NCBI GenBank assembly: GCA_019321725.1
Contig: JAGSPU010000056.1
Coordinates: 868,001-932,000 of the forward strand
Source of the DNA: Paulownia fortunei
Taxonomy: Eukaryota > Streptophyta > Magnoliopsida > Lamiales > Paulowniaceae
DNA: 64,000 bases
Direction: 5' to 3'
Part shown: piece by piece, positions 12,936-25,400 of the stretch
Layout: the number at the start of each line of letters is the position of its first letter
Numbering within the stretch: position 1 is the first letter of the stretch
Program-made: the position numbers and the translations under genes
Notes under the pieces: model-generated
Database searches by the model: none
The model's input: only the letters and a program-made list of their open reading frames with translations
What the model was told of the DNA's origin: nothing

Positions 12936-15900
12936 ATGAAGATGGCGATTAGGGTTTTTCTGCTCCTCGTTCTCTTCTTCTCTTCCTCCTATCCCACTTT
13001 TTCTCTATACGAAGACCAAGTCGGCCTCATGGATTGGTCTCCTACTACTCTCTCTAATTGTGTATATGCCGATGTATTATGTAATTCTTTGTATTTTTGG
13101 TGAGATTGATGGTTGAATTGTTTGCAATTATGTAGGCATCAACAGTACATAGGGAAAGTAAAGCACGCAGTTTTCCACACTCAGAAGGCGGCGAGGAAGC
13201 GCGTTTTCGTCTCCACTGAAGAGAATGTTGTCGCTTCCCTTGATCTTCGCCATGGAGAGATTTGTGAGTATTTTTTACCCCTTCAAATTTAGCTTGGAAC
13301 GTTTTGATCTTAACTGGGTGTATTGTAATTTATCCCATATCTCGTAGAGTAATTTTTTGATTGTGATGCAGTTTGGAGGCATGTTTTGGGGCCCAATGAC
13401 GTCATCGATCAAGTAGATATTGCGCTTGGAAAATGTAACCACGATCCTCTTTATATTCGTTTTTCTTCTTGTGCAGAGAGACATGCTAGATGTGATAGTG
13501 GGGAGTGTTAGTTTCAGTACATGTTAACATGAAAATTGGTTATTCTCTTGCATATTTTATTGGTCCGTAATAGAGATTCGGATATATTACTTTTGTTTTC
13601 GTTTTCATTTTCCCCATCTTGAAAACTTAAGTAGATTGCTAAATCATCTATTCTGTCGGAAAAAAGCAGAAATAACATCTTGGTTTTATCAGCTTGAAAC
13701 AAATTTACTTGCACAATAATGTGAAAATTGCAGTTTAGGCATTTTCGAGTTAAGGAAGTAAATTTCCCTAGCACTCTCATGGTAATTATTTATATGTGTA
13801 TGGATATATGGTTCTTAGGTAGATATTTTCACATCTTTGCAGATGTTATTACTCTGTCATCTGGAGGAAGTATCTTAAGAGCTTGGAACCTTCCTGATGG
13901 CCAGATGGTGTGGGAGTCAACACTTCTTGGCTCAAAGCCCTCGAAGCCATTATTACTAATTCCAGTGAGTAAAAAGTGATATTCTTAGCTTAAACCAGCC
14001 CAATAGATGTCTTATGGGTCTTGGATTGCTTAACCTCATATAAAAGAAACCTTTTTTTAGATGTGAATTTGCACTTTATGAACAATTCAGTTGGTGTACA
14101 CCCTTTTATATTAACACTACACTTCATTTGTTCTGCATGATCAGGTTGTGAATGTGGTGATGTTACCATGATCCACTTTTCAACTAGTATAGTAATTTAA
14201 GTTTACAAAGGAGAGATATTTTCCATCTATTTGGTGTGAAAGCATAGCCCTAAGTTACCATGATCCTCAGCTAGGTTCAAACTTCACCCTAGCTGCTATT
14301 TTGGCGTCAAAGAACTGATGTTCATTAAAGTGCAAGGAGCCCAAAGCTAGCCTTAGTTGCCCAAAAAATGCTATATTTATAATTCATTTTGTTATTACTT
14401 CTACTTTATTTTGGTAAGTGTTTTAATATGCTCGCTTATAGTACAAGATCAATTGATGATTACACTAAACAAGTATGTATTTGCTGTTTTTGCTAACTTA
14501 ATGTTCAACTGATTTTTCCTGAGATTATTGATAATTGTTCATATATTAGAGTGTTTACGGCAATATTACGTGTTTATGAAGGTAGATTTTTTCGTACCCT
14601 TACTCGCTTTGTTGGTGGAGTGGCCTCTTTTTCCCTTAATCCCTAAGAGGCCTTAGTGCCAGTTTCTTATTTTAATAGCTGTGTGAGAGGGAGACTTCTG
14701 CTCCAACTGATTTCGGTGACTGAAAATATAGGTCCATTGTTTTGCATAGTCATCACTTCTTTGTAACCTACTTTAGCTCAGGATTTTTCGGTAACCATCA
14801 TCATAAAGCTATCAGTAAACATGGCAGAGAGCAGCTGTTTTATGGAGTTATTTGTCTTGCACAATATCCTATTCGATTTTCAAAGAAGATTATATTTTCT
14901 TCTGTTACTTGAAAGGCTCCATGTCCACAGTGATTCTAGTCATGATTCAAATATCTTCCTTGGCTTTGTTGCCAACTTATGGATAAGACTCTATGATGCA
15001 TTGATTTTGCTTTAACAGTTTGCTGGAAATGATATAATATACTATTTTTTGGTACAGACAAATTTGAAGGTTGACAAGGACAACTTAATCTTTGTTTATG
15101 GTAATGGTTTTATTCACGCTGTTGCAAGCATTGATGGTGAGGTCATCTGGAAAAAGGAGTTAGCTTCTGAAGGGTTTGATCACTTTTAAACTCAAAATGT
15201 CAACATTTTTATTCGTCATATTCTTCTAAACATTGACTGAATTTTTTCCTCATGTTTTACAGCATTGATGTCCAACAGTTAATTTATCCAGATGGAAGTG
15301 ATACAATATATGCAGTAGGTTTGCTTGGTTTCTTCCAGTTTGATGCTTATCAACTCAATGTTAAGAGTGGTGAGCTGTTGAAGCATAACAACATGTTGTT
15401 TCCTGCTGGTTTTTCTGGGGATTTGTCATTTGTGACAGACGACACAGCTGTGGCAATGGATTCTACTGGAACAATTTTGGTTGCTATATGCTTCCAAGAT
15501 GGACATATTAGCTTTCACCAGACACATGTTTCTCAACTCATCCAGGAATTTTCAGGAGCAGCTGTTATATTACCCTCAAAAATTCCGGGAACATTTATTT
15601 TAAAAATAGATAGTTCTTTTATCTTTATTAAGGTGATAAATGAAGGCAAATTGAAGGTTGTGGGCAAACTTGGCCATGCAAATGCTGTCAGTAATGCTCT
15701 CTCTCTTTCGGATGGCCAACAAGCTTTTGCCCTAATTCAGCATGGTGATGGTAAGATTCTTCTGACTGTGAAGCTTGGTAATGACTGGACATCCAATTTA
15801 ATTGAGGAAACAATTAAGATGGATCATCAGAGGGGACTTGTGCATAAGGTTTTCATCAATAGCTATGTTCGAACGGACAAGTCAAACGGATTCAGGGTTC

Positions 15901-18900
15901 TGATTGTCATGGAAGACCATTCATTGTTATTGTTACAGCAAGGTGAGATTGTCTGGAGTAGGGAAGATGGACTAGCTTCGATTATGGATGTAAAAGCATC
16001 AGAGTTACCAGTTGAAAAGGATGGTGTATCGGTGGCGAAAGTAGAGCACAACCTTTTTGAATGGCTTAAGGTAATATGTCTTGGAATTAAGCTAGCTACT
16101 TAGTTTCTTTGTAGTTTTTGGGTGTTATGCTTCTACTGAATATTTATGTTTAATTGCTGAGACGACCATCGTTATACGTTTCATGTGAGATCTTGATTTA
16201 TCATATATTGATAATATTACTCGTACTCCGTGGAGAGGGAGGGGGGGTGTTGATCTTTGTCCTGCTAGAGGCACAATAGTGGAAACAGTGAACAACCTCC
16301 CAAGATTTGAATAGCATTTTGACTCTCTTTAATTACTGGTCATGTAGTATGGTTTCCGAAATTAGATTTTGATTTATCAAATTTACTTACAAGAACTCCA
16401 AATAAATATTCTCTTTTATCTGCTGAGGGGAATTGAGCACATGCTGACACTGTATGTGCTATTTTCTAGTGAGGCCTTTTGTGCATAATAATAATTGAAA
16501 TCAATATAGTAAATTTGATAGCTTATAAAAAAAGATGAGAGTTTGTATGCCGTGTTGCATCTGTTCATATCTCTCTGTTATCATGATCCTTTATGAAGTG
16601 GAAAAGTGCTTTGACTTTGTTCTAATATCCTTCTTTTAAAAGGGACATCTGCTGAAGCTTAAAGGAACTCTAATGATAGCAACCCCTGACGATGTGGCAG
16701 CCATACTAAAAATGAGGTTGCAAAGCTCTGAGAAAAGCAAGATGACTCGGGACCGAAATGGGTTCAGGAAGCTTCTCATAGTTCTTACTCGAGCAGGAAA
16801 ACTTTTTGCTCTGCATACCGGAGATGGAAGAATTGTGTGGTCTCTTTTACTGAATTCTCTTCGTAAATCAGAAACATGTGAAAATCCTAGAGGGATTAGT
16901 TTACATCAATGGCAGGACCCTCATCATCATGCACTGGACGAGAATCCGTCGGTTCTGGTTGTTGGAAGATGTGGACACAGTTCAGATTCTGCTGGGGTTC
17001 TCTCTATTGTTGACACATACACAGGGGAAGAGCGCAATCATATGGGACCCATTCATTCCATTGCACACATTATTCCATTGCCTTTTACTGATTCCGTGGA
17101 ACAGCGTTTGCATTTGCTATTGGATGCAAATTGGCACGCTCACTTATACCCCAGAACTGCTGAGGCTCTTGGCATTTTTCAGCGGGAATTAGGGAACATA
17201 TATTGGTATTCAGCTGAAACTGATAAAGGTATTCTAAGGGGTCACGGAGTGCAGAAAAATAGCGTTCTTGAGGTGGTGGATAACTTCTGTTTTGACACAA
17301 GGCATCTATGGTCAATTGTGTTCCCCTCAGAGTCGGAAAAGATTGCTGCAACTGCAACAAGAAGTTTAAATGAGGTGTTCCTTTCTTCTTTCATCCCCAT
17401 TTTGTCAGAAAATAAATTTTGGGCGGCTAGGGACTTCCGATTTTCTTTTGAGAAAGTTATGATGTGATCTTACATGTTTGGTGTTCATGTATGCAAACCG
17501 TCCTTTTTGTAAACTACTAATTTGTCAACTGATCCATCTGCGTATAATGGTAAAATTGTCATCAACTGAGGAAGGTCTCCACTTCATTAGACTACATTTG
17601 ACATATTGATGAACTTTTGTTGCCTTTTTTGGACTGTTATATACAAGTGCACCACACCTAGTTTGTTAACTACAAAATATTAATTATGTATCTATCATTT
17701 ATTTACAGCATCGTTAAATTATGCATTAGCACATATATGAGAGGAAGTATGTTTGCACATATGCTGCGATGACAGAGATGCTTGCTTTATCAAATGTTGG
17801 GATCTTCTTTCTTCAACTTGAGTATTGATGAGACCAGGGAGCACATTATTTTTGCCTGCCTTCTTATGTTGATATCCCTTAGTTATTCTCTGTGGCTTTT
17901 CTTGATCAAGTAGAAAACTGGGCTTGCACAGGCAGTAAAACTTCCAAATGCTCTACAGTTTGATTGCAAATTGATCAACATGCTTCGATCGATATGTTAC
18001 TGCATTGTCTGAAAGCTGCAGATTTATGCTTTCATAGTTTCATAAATCTTGCCTGGTTTATTGATAGAGTAGGTTGAAGCAGTAGCACTAGCATTACCTT
18101 ATTGCTGAATCCTGCATTTCCTTAATTTCATATTTCCTGCTGCTCCTGATGTGATGATATTGCATAAGGAATCAGTGCAACAGGTGTTGTACATGACTTT
18201 ATGCCTTTTGCTTAAAAAAAAAAATGGACAAGCATCAAAAGCTCCAGTTTGTCTGGCTAAAACCCCATCTCTTTCTATAGCATAGTCAGTGTGCTATGCA
18301 TCTTTATTTTTTCCTGTTTCTGTAATGGTTATTGTCACAATATTTTAGACCTTTTGCTGTCTTATTTTTTTTTTCAACACTTTTTGTTTCCTTCTTCAGG
18401 TAGTTCATACTCAAGCAAAGGTGACAGCAGATCAGGAAGTGATGTACAAATATGTATCGAAGAATCTGCTATTTTTAGCTACTGTTTCACCTAAAGCTGT
18501 TGGTCCTATCGGGTCAGTTACTCCGGATGAGTCATCTCTAGTTGTTTATGTGATCGATACTATAACTGGTCGTATATTGCACCGAATGACCCATCATGGT
18601 TCACAGGGTCCTGTACAGGCTGTAAGGCTCCCTTCTCTTACAATCATATATAAAAATTAGAAAATAAAGAAAAAAGGAGACAAAACTATGTTTGGTCTTA
18701 TATCTTAAGAGAGTTTTTGATCTCTTTTCATTGCGGAAACTGAATAATTCACCATTACTTTTGTGTTCTATAAAGGTCTTAAGTGAGAATTGGGTTGTCT
18801 ATCACTACTTCAACCTAAGGGCACACCGATATGAGATGTCTGTCATTGAAATCTATGACCAAGCTCGTGCGGTACTTCCTTCAGCTTGATCTTCTGTAAT

Positions 18901-20571
18901 TTTTATATTCCCCTGGGTCTGTACTATCTTAAATTATTGCTATATGCAGGACAACAAAGACGTGTTGAAGCTTGTTCTTGGGACACATAATCTTACTTCT
19001 CCTATAACAGCTTACTCCCGCCCCGAAGTCTTTACAAAGTCACAGTCTTATTTTTTCACACATTCTGTGAAAACAATGGCAGTGACATCAACAGCCAAAG
19101 GCATAACTTCCAAGCAGGTTCTTCTTGGCACAATTGGTGATCAGGTCAGCTTTTTTAATTACCAGTCCTGATGTTATTTTGTGGTATTTGTGGTGTGACT
19201 TTGTACTTTTCTCTTTTATTCGATGCCTGCCCTAGATCCATTTTGAGTTCTCTTGTATATGGGAAATCATTCTGGAAATGGTTTGTTATTAGCTGATCAT
19301 GTTTTACCTTTTCTCTGTTAACAGGTTTTGGCTCTTGATAAGCGGTTCTTAGACCCGCGGAGAACAGTCAACCCCACTCAAGCGGAGAAAGAGGAAGGAA
19401 TTATTCCTCTTACTGATTCATTACCAATTATTCCTCAGGTGACGACATTTCTTCGAGATTGTTGCTAAAACTAACTATCACGACCTATTTTTGATCTACA
19501 TTTTCCTAGTATGGCTCCACATGTATGTCTCTCCTTGTGTATATATGAAAATGATTATTTTGCCAGTTATTGTGCTGATGCAGAAAGAAGCTCTTTATAC
19601 CTATGTTAGATTCTAGATGCTGATGATATGTGATTGTGCAAATATGAGTGCATTATGCAATGGTCTAGTCTATTTGAGTGTGCATCTGAGTAGTAGGATG
19701 AGGCTTGATAATTATTGGCCATGGCTCTTTTTGTATACTATTTGTTGAATGCTATAAATTTAGAATTTTTGATGGGCCTGCTGTCTTCAAACGTGGGTGG
19801 TCATGATGACCTGAGGATTTTGTATTTCCAGCATTGAGCCCAAATTCTTAGAATTGATGGCAGTTCTAACTCTGTGGAGTAATTGCCAAGATTTTGCAAT
19901 CAGCTTGAGTATGAATGCTGGTCATTAGGAGTCAGACTTCAATTTCATATCTTAGGATGTGGTTTCTGTTTGCTGTTAGCTCATGCACCTAAAGGTTAAT
20001 GTGTCTACAGTCCATGGTCACTAATATTTAGTTTAGCATATTAGTGGTTCATTATGTGTGAATGCATCATCAACCTTTGATTAGAACCAAGAGAAAACCA
20101 GAAATTCCCATGGCATTTTAATTTTCAGCTGATTATTGAATAAGTTGGTGGCTGTAAGATTGTTCTACTTCCATACTTCTATAAAGCTCCATTGAAACTT
20201 GATGCAGTTTCCTATGTTAAAAAGATTTCATTCACCCTTTATTTATAAGCATTATCCTTTGTTATCATTGTATGTCATTAAGTTTTTGATCCTATTACTT
20301 CCTTTTGCAGTCTTACGCCACTCATGCTCTTAAGGTGGAAGGTCTCCGAGGCATAGCAACAGTTCCTGCAAAGCTGGAGTCGACCACCCTTGTTTTTGCT
20401 TATGGCGTGGATCTCTTTTTCACTCGGCTTGCACCTTCTAGAACATATGACTCCCTTACTGAAGATTTCAGCTATGCGCTGCTTCTACTCACAATTGTTG
20501 CCCTTCTTGTTGCAATTTTTGTTACATGGGTTTGGTCAGAGAAGAAAGAGCTTCAGGAGAAGTGGAGGTGA
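12936..20571 (+). CDS. EMC1: ER membrane protein complex subunit 1 (EMC1)
   Basis: Largest subunit of the EMC, which inserts and stabilises multipass and tail-anchored membrane proteins in the ER. Twelve exons: 12936-13036, 13136-13263, 13372-13434, 13843-13964, 15058-15173, 15263-16070, 16643-17374, 18400-18621, 18776-18871, 18950-19144, 19325-19438, 20311-20571. All introns are GT-AG and phases agree throughout, giving 985 residues, the expected plant length. The N terminus is a signal peptide (MKMAIRVFLLLVLFF...), followed by a long luminal PQQ-like beta-propeller region (QVGLMDWHQQYIGKV, ASLDLRHGEIFWRHV, SIDGEVIWKKEL, TGDGRIVW) and the conserved C-terminal region (FAYGVDLFFTRLAPS, YDSLTEDFSYALLLL). 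One membrane helix lies at about 954-974, with a charged cytosolic end, KKELQEKWR. No frame break anywhere. The stop TGA lies inside a good-looking donor (GAG|GTGAGT), but the known family C terminus supports termination there. Confidence 0.96.
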
Positions 20572-22401
20572 GTTGAAACTGCTTGCAAGTCCGTCATATT
20601 TGTTCACTGAACTTTTGTTATCTTAGATCACAGACCAGTCACTTTTGTAGCATGATCTCGCTGTGGTTGATTTAATTCTGATTGATGGGTACAAAATCTT
20701 CAACCCATTGTTGTAAATTCAGAATGAGAGGAAATTTGATAGATAAAAAAGTAGGCTTACTCTCTTTAATTTTGTTTCTATCATAGCGAAATATTGTTAC
20801 AGAGCATACTGTCATTGACGATGAAAAATTGTCTTTTTCCTAGCATAACAAATTTCTTTTGTACTAGATAAACTATTAGTATTCTGATTTTTGCACCATT
20901 TTAATCATCTGGAGATGTTATCTTGGCGATTTTTCCTACTCGTGCATAATGAGTTATGGGGATTGATTCTCCAAGCCTGATGGAAATGACTGAGAATGAT
21001 TCTTTGACATTGTTTTTTATGTACTTGTGAAGTAATTTTTTGAGATATTATTGTGACTAGTGAAGGTCCCATATGGAATGGATTAGAGATTTTCTAATGT
21101 TATCCGCCCAAAAAACGATGGAGTCCTTGGAGGTAAGGGCCTATACTTGCCAGAAATTATGGATACGTTTGGTATTTTTCTCCCAAGGAAGAATGGTACC
21201 AGAAAGTGTTGATATTTTGGTATTTTTATCCCGTGGAAGAATGGCCCCCTAGCTTATTGTCAGCAAAATATTAGGATACCAGAAATTCGATCATTCGGGG
21301 TGATGCTTTATAGGGCTAGCAACTTTGTAAAACATGATTAGGCTGTTACTTTCACCTAAAGGTGAGTGAGATAGATATTCATACGAGAACAGATTTCAAG
21401 CCTCGTGTAAAAAATCATATGTGTGACGTTAGGCGTGGTTTCATTTTATTTGAGTTCCGGTAGTTTTAGTTTTTCAAAAATAATATGTAATATTTTAAGA
21501 TGATTTGACATAAAATCTTACGAAACATCACTTCAGACTAAAATTAAACATGCCTTGCAAATTAAATCTTATAAATTATTTTTCACAAAAATATTAAAAT
21601 TGAAATGAACAAAAACCAAATCCACTCCAAACAAAGCCTAAAGTTTTTAATGTCTGCGGTTCACCTCCAGTTTATGACGCTCAACCAGTCAATCACCTAT
21701 CAATTTTGACAAATTTGGCTACAAAACCTAAATCCTCGTAAATTTCTGTGTTCAATAGATAATTAATATATAAAGCTTTAACCCATAAATTTACCAGTTC
21801 CACCTTTTACCCCCGTAGTCAGCCCCATTTACCCAGTAAAATGAGAAATTGTTGTTTACATAATTATATACTATGTATAATATTTTGGTACCCGAATTAA
21901 TTACACTGAAAACCTAGCGATGTCAATGTAGTTTAATGTTAAAAAGTGATGTTCCAGCATACAAACATGGATTGGATCAACGGATAAATATAGTGACACA
22001 AACAAACAGCAGATGAGAAATATAAGCAAAAGTGACAGACGAACAAGAACATTGGAATCATCCTGTCCCAGATACAAAAACAAAACAAGATACATAAATG
22101 AGAATGTTTCATAACAGGTCGCTCAGCTCTCGTTTGTACAAATGTAACTATCTAAAGGAAAAGGCTATTTTCAACTACTAGCGCCTAGTTTAAGCTTGAG
22201 ATACTCTGACAAGATCCCAAGTTTGAGTTCAATGTAAGGAATCAATCGAGGCCGCTTTAACCAGGAACCAAAGTAAGTCTGGTGAATATCCTTGAGGTGC
22301 ACATTCAAGCCCCAAAAAAGAATAAACTAAAAGAAAATGGAAAAATAAGCTCAGCACATCTATTCTTGAAAGAAGATGAGAATACATTTGGCCGCCAATT
22401 G
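20572..22401. other. Convergent intergenic region between EMC1 and the aspartic protease
   Basis: Contains the 3' UTRs of both convergent genes. A short direct repeat of about 29 bases (TTTGGTATTTTT-x-TCCC...GGAAGAATGG) occurs at 21171-21200 and 21213-21241. A candidate miniature inverted-repeat element lies at 21429-21641. No gene seen. Confidence 0.6.
21429..21641. mobile_element. Candidate miniature inverted-repeat transposable element
   Basis: The left end TTAGGCGTGGTTT and the inverted right end TTAGGCTTTGTTT match at 11 of 13 bases, and the 213-bp interior is AT-rich and non-coding. I see no clear target-site duplication, so family and status are uncertain. Confidence 0.35.
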
Positions 22402-25400
22402 TTACAAATATAAATTAGCGAAGCCAATAGTGGAACAGAAAAAGAGCATGCGAGGAATAATAATTTTACAAAAAGAAACAACCAATGAACATCGCATATG
22501 CACCATGAGAACAATAGTACTCTTATGCATTCTTTTGAAGAGTACACTACTAGATGAGCTGCTGCTCACACTCAGTTGTCCAGCATTCACAAATTCATCT
22601 TTACTTGAAGTTACTGAGACATTCACAGACAAAGAACCTGAAGAAAGCGATCAGATTTTAAACTGTAGAATCAGAGTTTAGCACCAACAGAAGATATCTA
22701 TATAGCCAGGCGTTTAATGCGCTTAAGATGATGAAATGAATTGGATAAAAAAGGAAACTTACAATCAATAGTCTTGCCCATCCTATCTTTGATGAGCCAA
22801 ATCATAAACAAAGATTTTATCTTGAGAACAAGATCTGGAAACAAGAAAATAGTATATAAGTTTTGCAGTCATATCTGGAGGTGAACTTGGTCAAGCAAGA
22901 TGCTGTCCCTAGAAAGAATAGATAGGCAACATTTAAGAGGTCAAGCAACACACAGGTATTTTGTAGTATGATCAGTCTTCTCGATGAAGTGAAAGGCAAG
23001 AAGCAGGAATTCAGTGATAATAGGCAATCTTTCTTTTCACTGCTTTGCTGTAGATTTTATGAAGTCAAAGCAAACTTACAACAATCTGGAAGTGATCATA
23101 TAGCTTTTCTAGCTTTACGAATGCTGAGAAAAGAAAAAGAAAACTCTATGTTGAAAACAATGAACAGCCTTTGAACTTAATTTCCCTAGATGTCATGGAT
23201 AAGTCATTTTAGAAAGGACAAACCAAAAACACCATTTCACGGACCATAAAAACAATAGAACATCAATCATGAGAATAAAAGTGATAATTGAGTGTGTATT
23301 TTGTATCAGTGCATCAGACTGCTTTCTGCCAATCTCTAGAACCTAGGTAGCAGGTACTACTTTCATTTTACTAGTTGATAAAGGCTCTAGTTTGCAGACA
23401 ACATTCGTATGCAAGACAAGGTTTTTCATCCTACAGATGATTTGGCACATACACTACAGAGAACATCATACCTCTTCACCAACTAGGGATAGAAATCCAC
23501 AGAGCTACTTAAAAGCTGGTTGAGCCAACTTGGCTCAAGGTTCCACCATAACTAATATTTTGGGCTTAAGCAACTCGAATCTGGTAGAATTTTGAAATGA
23601 GAAGAATGAAGAGCCAATACCATTCACAGGAGAGAAATTTCAATCAACCTACACAAACATGGAACCTTAGTGAACTACAATGACTTTTAATACTTCACAA
23701 ATTCTTGTAAGTTTGGTGCTGTAGTAGCAGAATGAGGGCAGAGGTATAGAGGAAAGAGTTCAACGCTCAGCTCTACTACAATTACAAGGAACCACAAATA
23801 TGAGTGAGGTATTTCTAATATTTCATGATTAAACGAATTAATCTTTCAGAAGTCTACCACCTGCTTCGAGCCTGCATGAGCTATGTAGTGGTCTATCTAC
23901 CATCTTGAGCTGTCTTTCACTCATGGAACTTTTAGAAACCTAGATCAAGTTACAAGCACAGGAAAAACACTACAGGACAACTGATGTACTTCATGCTGAT
24001 TTTCTTTATCAGTATATTTATTCATTTAGGTGGTGTATTATGTGTACGATCATACGCTTTACAGCTTAAACTGCAAATTGAAAGCCTAATCAGTTGGCAG
24101 GAAGTAAGCTCTTCAGACATATTTACAGCAGATCATTGTCTTTTTAAAAAAGTGTCACAGGCAACCACCTCCTAAAATTGTTGTGCCTTGATTCTGAACT
24201 TTAATAAAGCCCATGCACCACATTGCAGCACCATCCTGAAAAATGGCAACAATTAAAGTTTTACATACTTCCTGAGAGCCATAAAGAAAATACAATAGTA
24301 ACAACAACAGCAATGAACAATTATGGTCATGAATGATGATGATGATGCCCCAGCAAGCAGATGATAGTAAAAATATACAATGACGACAACGACAATAAAG
24401 ATAATAAATTCAATAACAACAAAGACAACAATAATACAATTACCATGATCCTAAGTTAATCTTTCAATGATCAGAGTAATCTCTACAGAATGTTCAGGAA
24501 ATAATATATCAAATGTGGAGACAAGTGGAATACTCACAACAAGTCCCATGTGTATGAGGTAGTCAATTGGTCTTAAAACCATGGATGCACCCCCAGCAAA
24601 ATTGAAAGCAACTGGTGGAAACATCTCAGCTACACTGGTTAGAGAACAAACAGCTATCTTTTAACTCTCCATAAATCTTGAATCAAGAATCTTTTGTCTA
24701 ATCGTTTAGAATGGAATAGCTCTCAAATAAATTTCTAACAAATGAGGAAAATAGAAAACCAAAACCTTGTAGAGACCAGATAGCATTGGTTTCCTTTGAG
24801 ACAATTGGTTTGACCGATGGAGAAACAGCAGCAGTTACCTGCAGGGCCAGTAAACAGTTGGAGTTGCAACCAACTTTAAGTTTATTTACTACAATGAATT
24901 AGCTTCATAAGATCTAATTGTTCAAATAGATCCAAAATAAGGCAAGTCTCGTGTTTATGCCACCTACAAAAGTTAATTAAACGTTCTTAGGTAGTCGGAT
25001 AATGACAAGATATGTTAATATCAGAATGTTTTAGAATTCTGCTTCCAAAGTGTTTGTTTAACTGCAGGATCCTAGCTCTAGTGGGTGAGCTCTGTAAAGA
25101 GGATTTTGAGCATGCCCTTGAGATCACTAATGAGGCACGATGCAAGATCAAACTGCTACATATTTTCTTTTATTACAGGTTGTAGCTTCAATAAAATTCA
25201 TGAACCGGAGAGTGGTGGGTGTGAGGTGGGTTGGAGATATATTTACAGCATCAACAAAAGGATCATAAGCTCCTTCCACAAGGTATGCCAAAGTTGTTCC
25301 AGAATCAACAATGGTTCCTTGGTTGCCTGATGTTGTAACACTGCTTGATCAATAGGTAACAATTGGCCATTGACAGCAATGTTCTGTAGATATAAATTGT

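Noticed and set aside
20560..20575. Possible continuation of EMC1 past the stop through a GAG|GTGAGT donor
   Set aside because: The protein already ends with the family's normal C terminus (KKELQEKWR), and no fitting downstream exon was seen.
24290..24440. AAC/GAT-rich stretch as a possible repeat protein exon or CRISPR-like array
   Set aside because: It is imperfect trinucleotide low complexity within an intron of the aspartic protease gene, with no regular spacer pattern.
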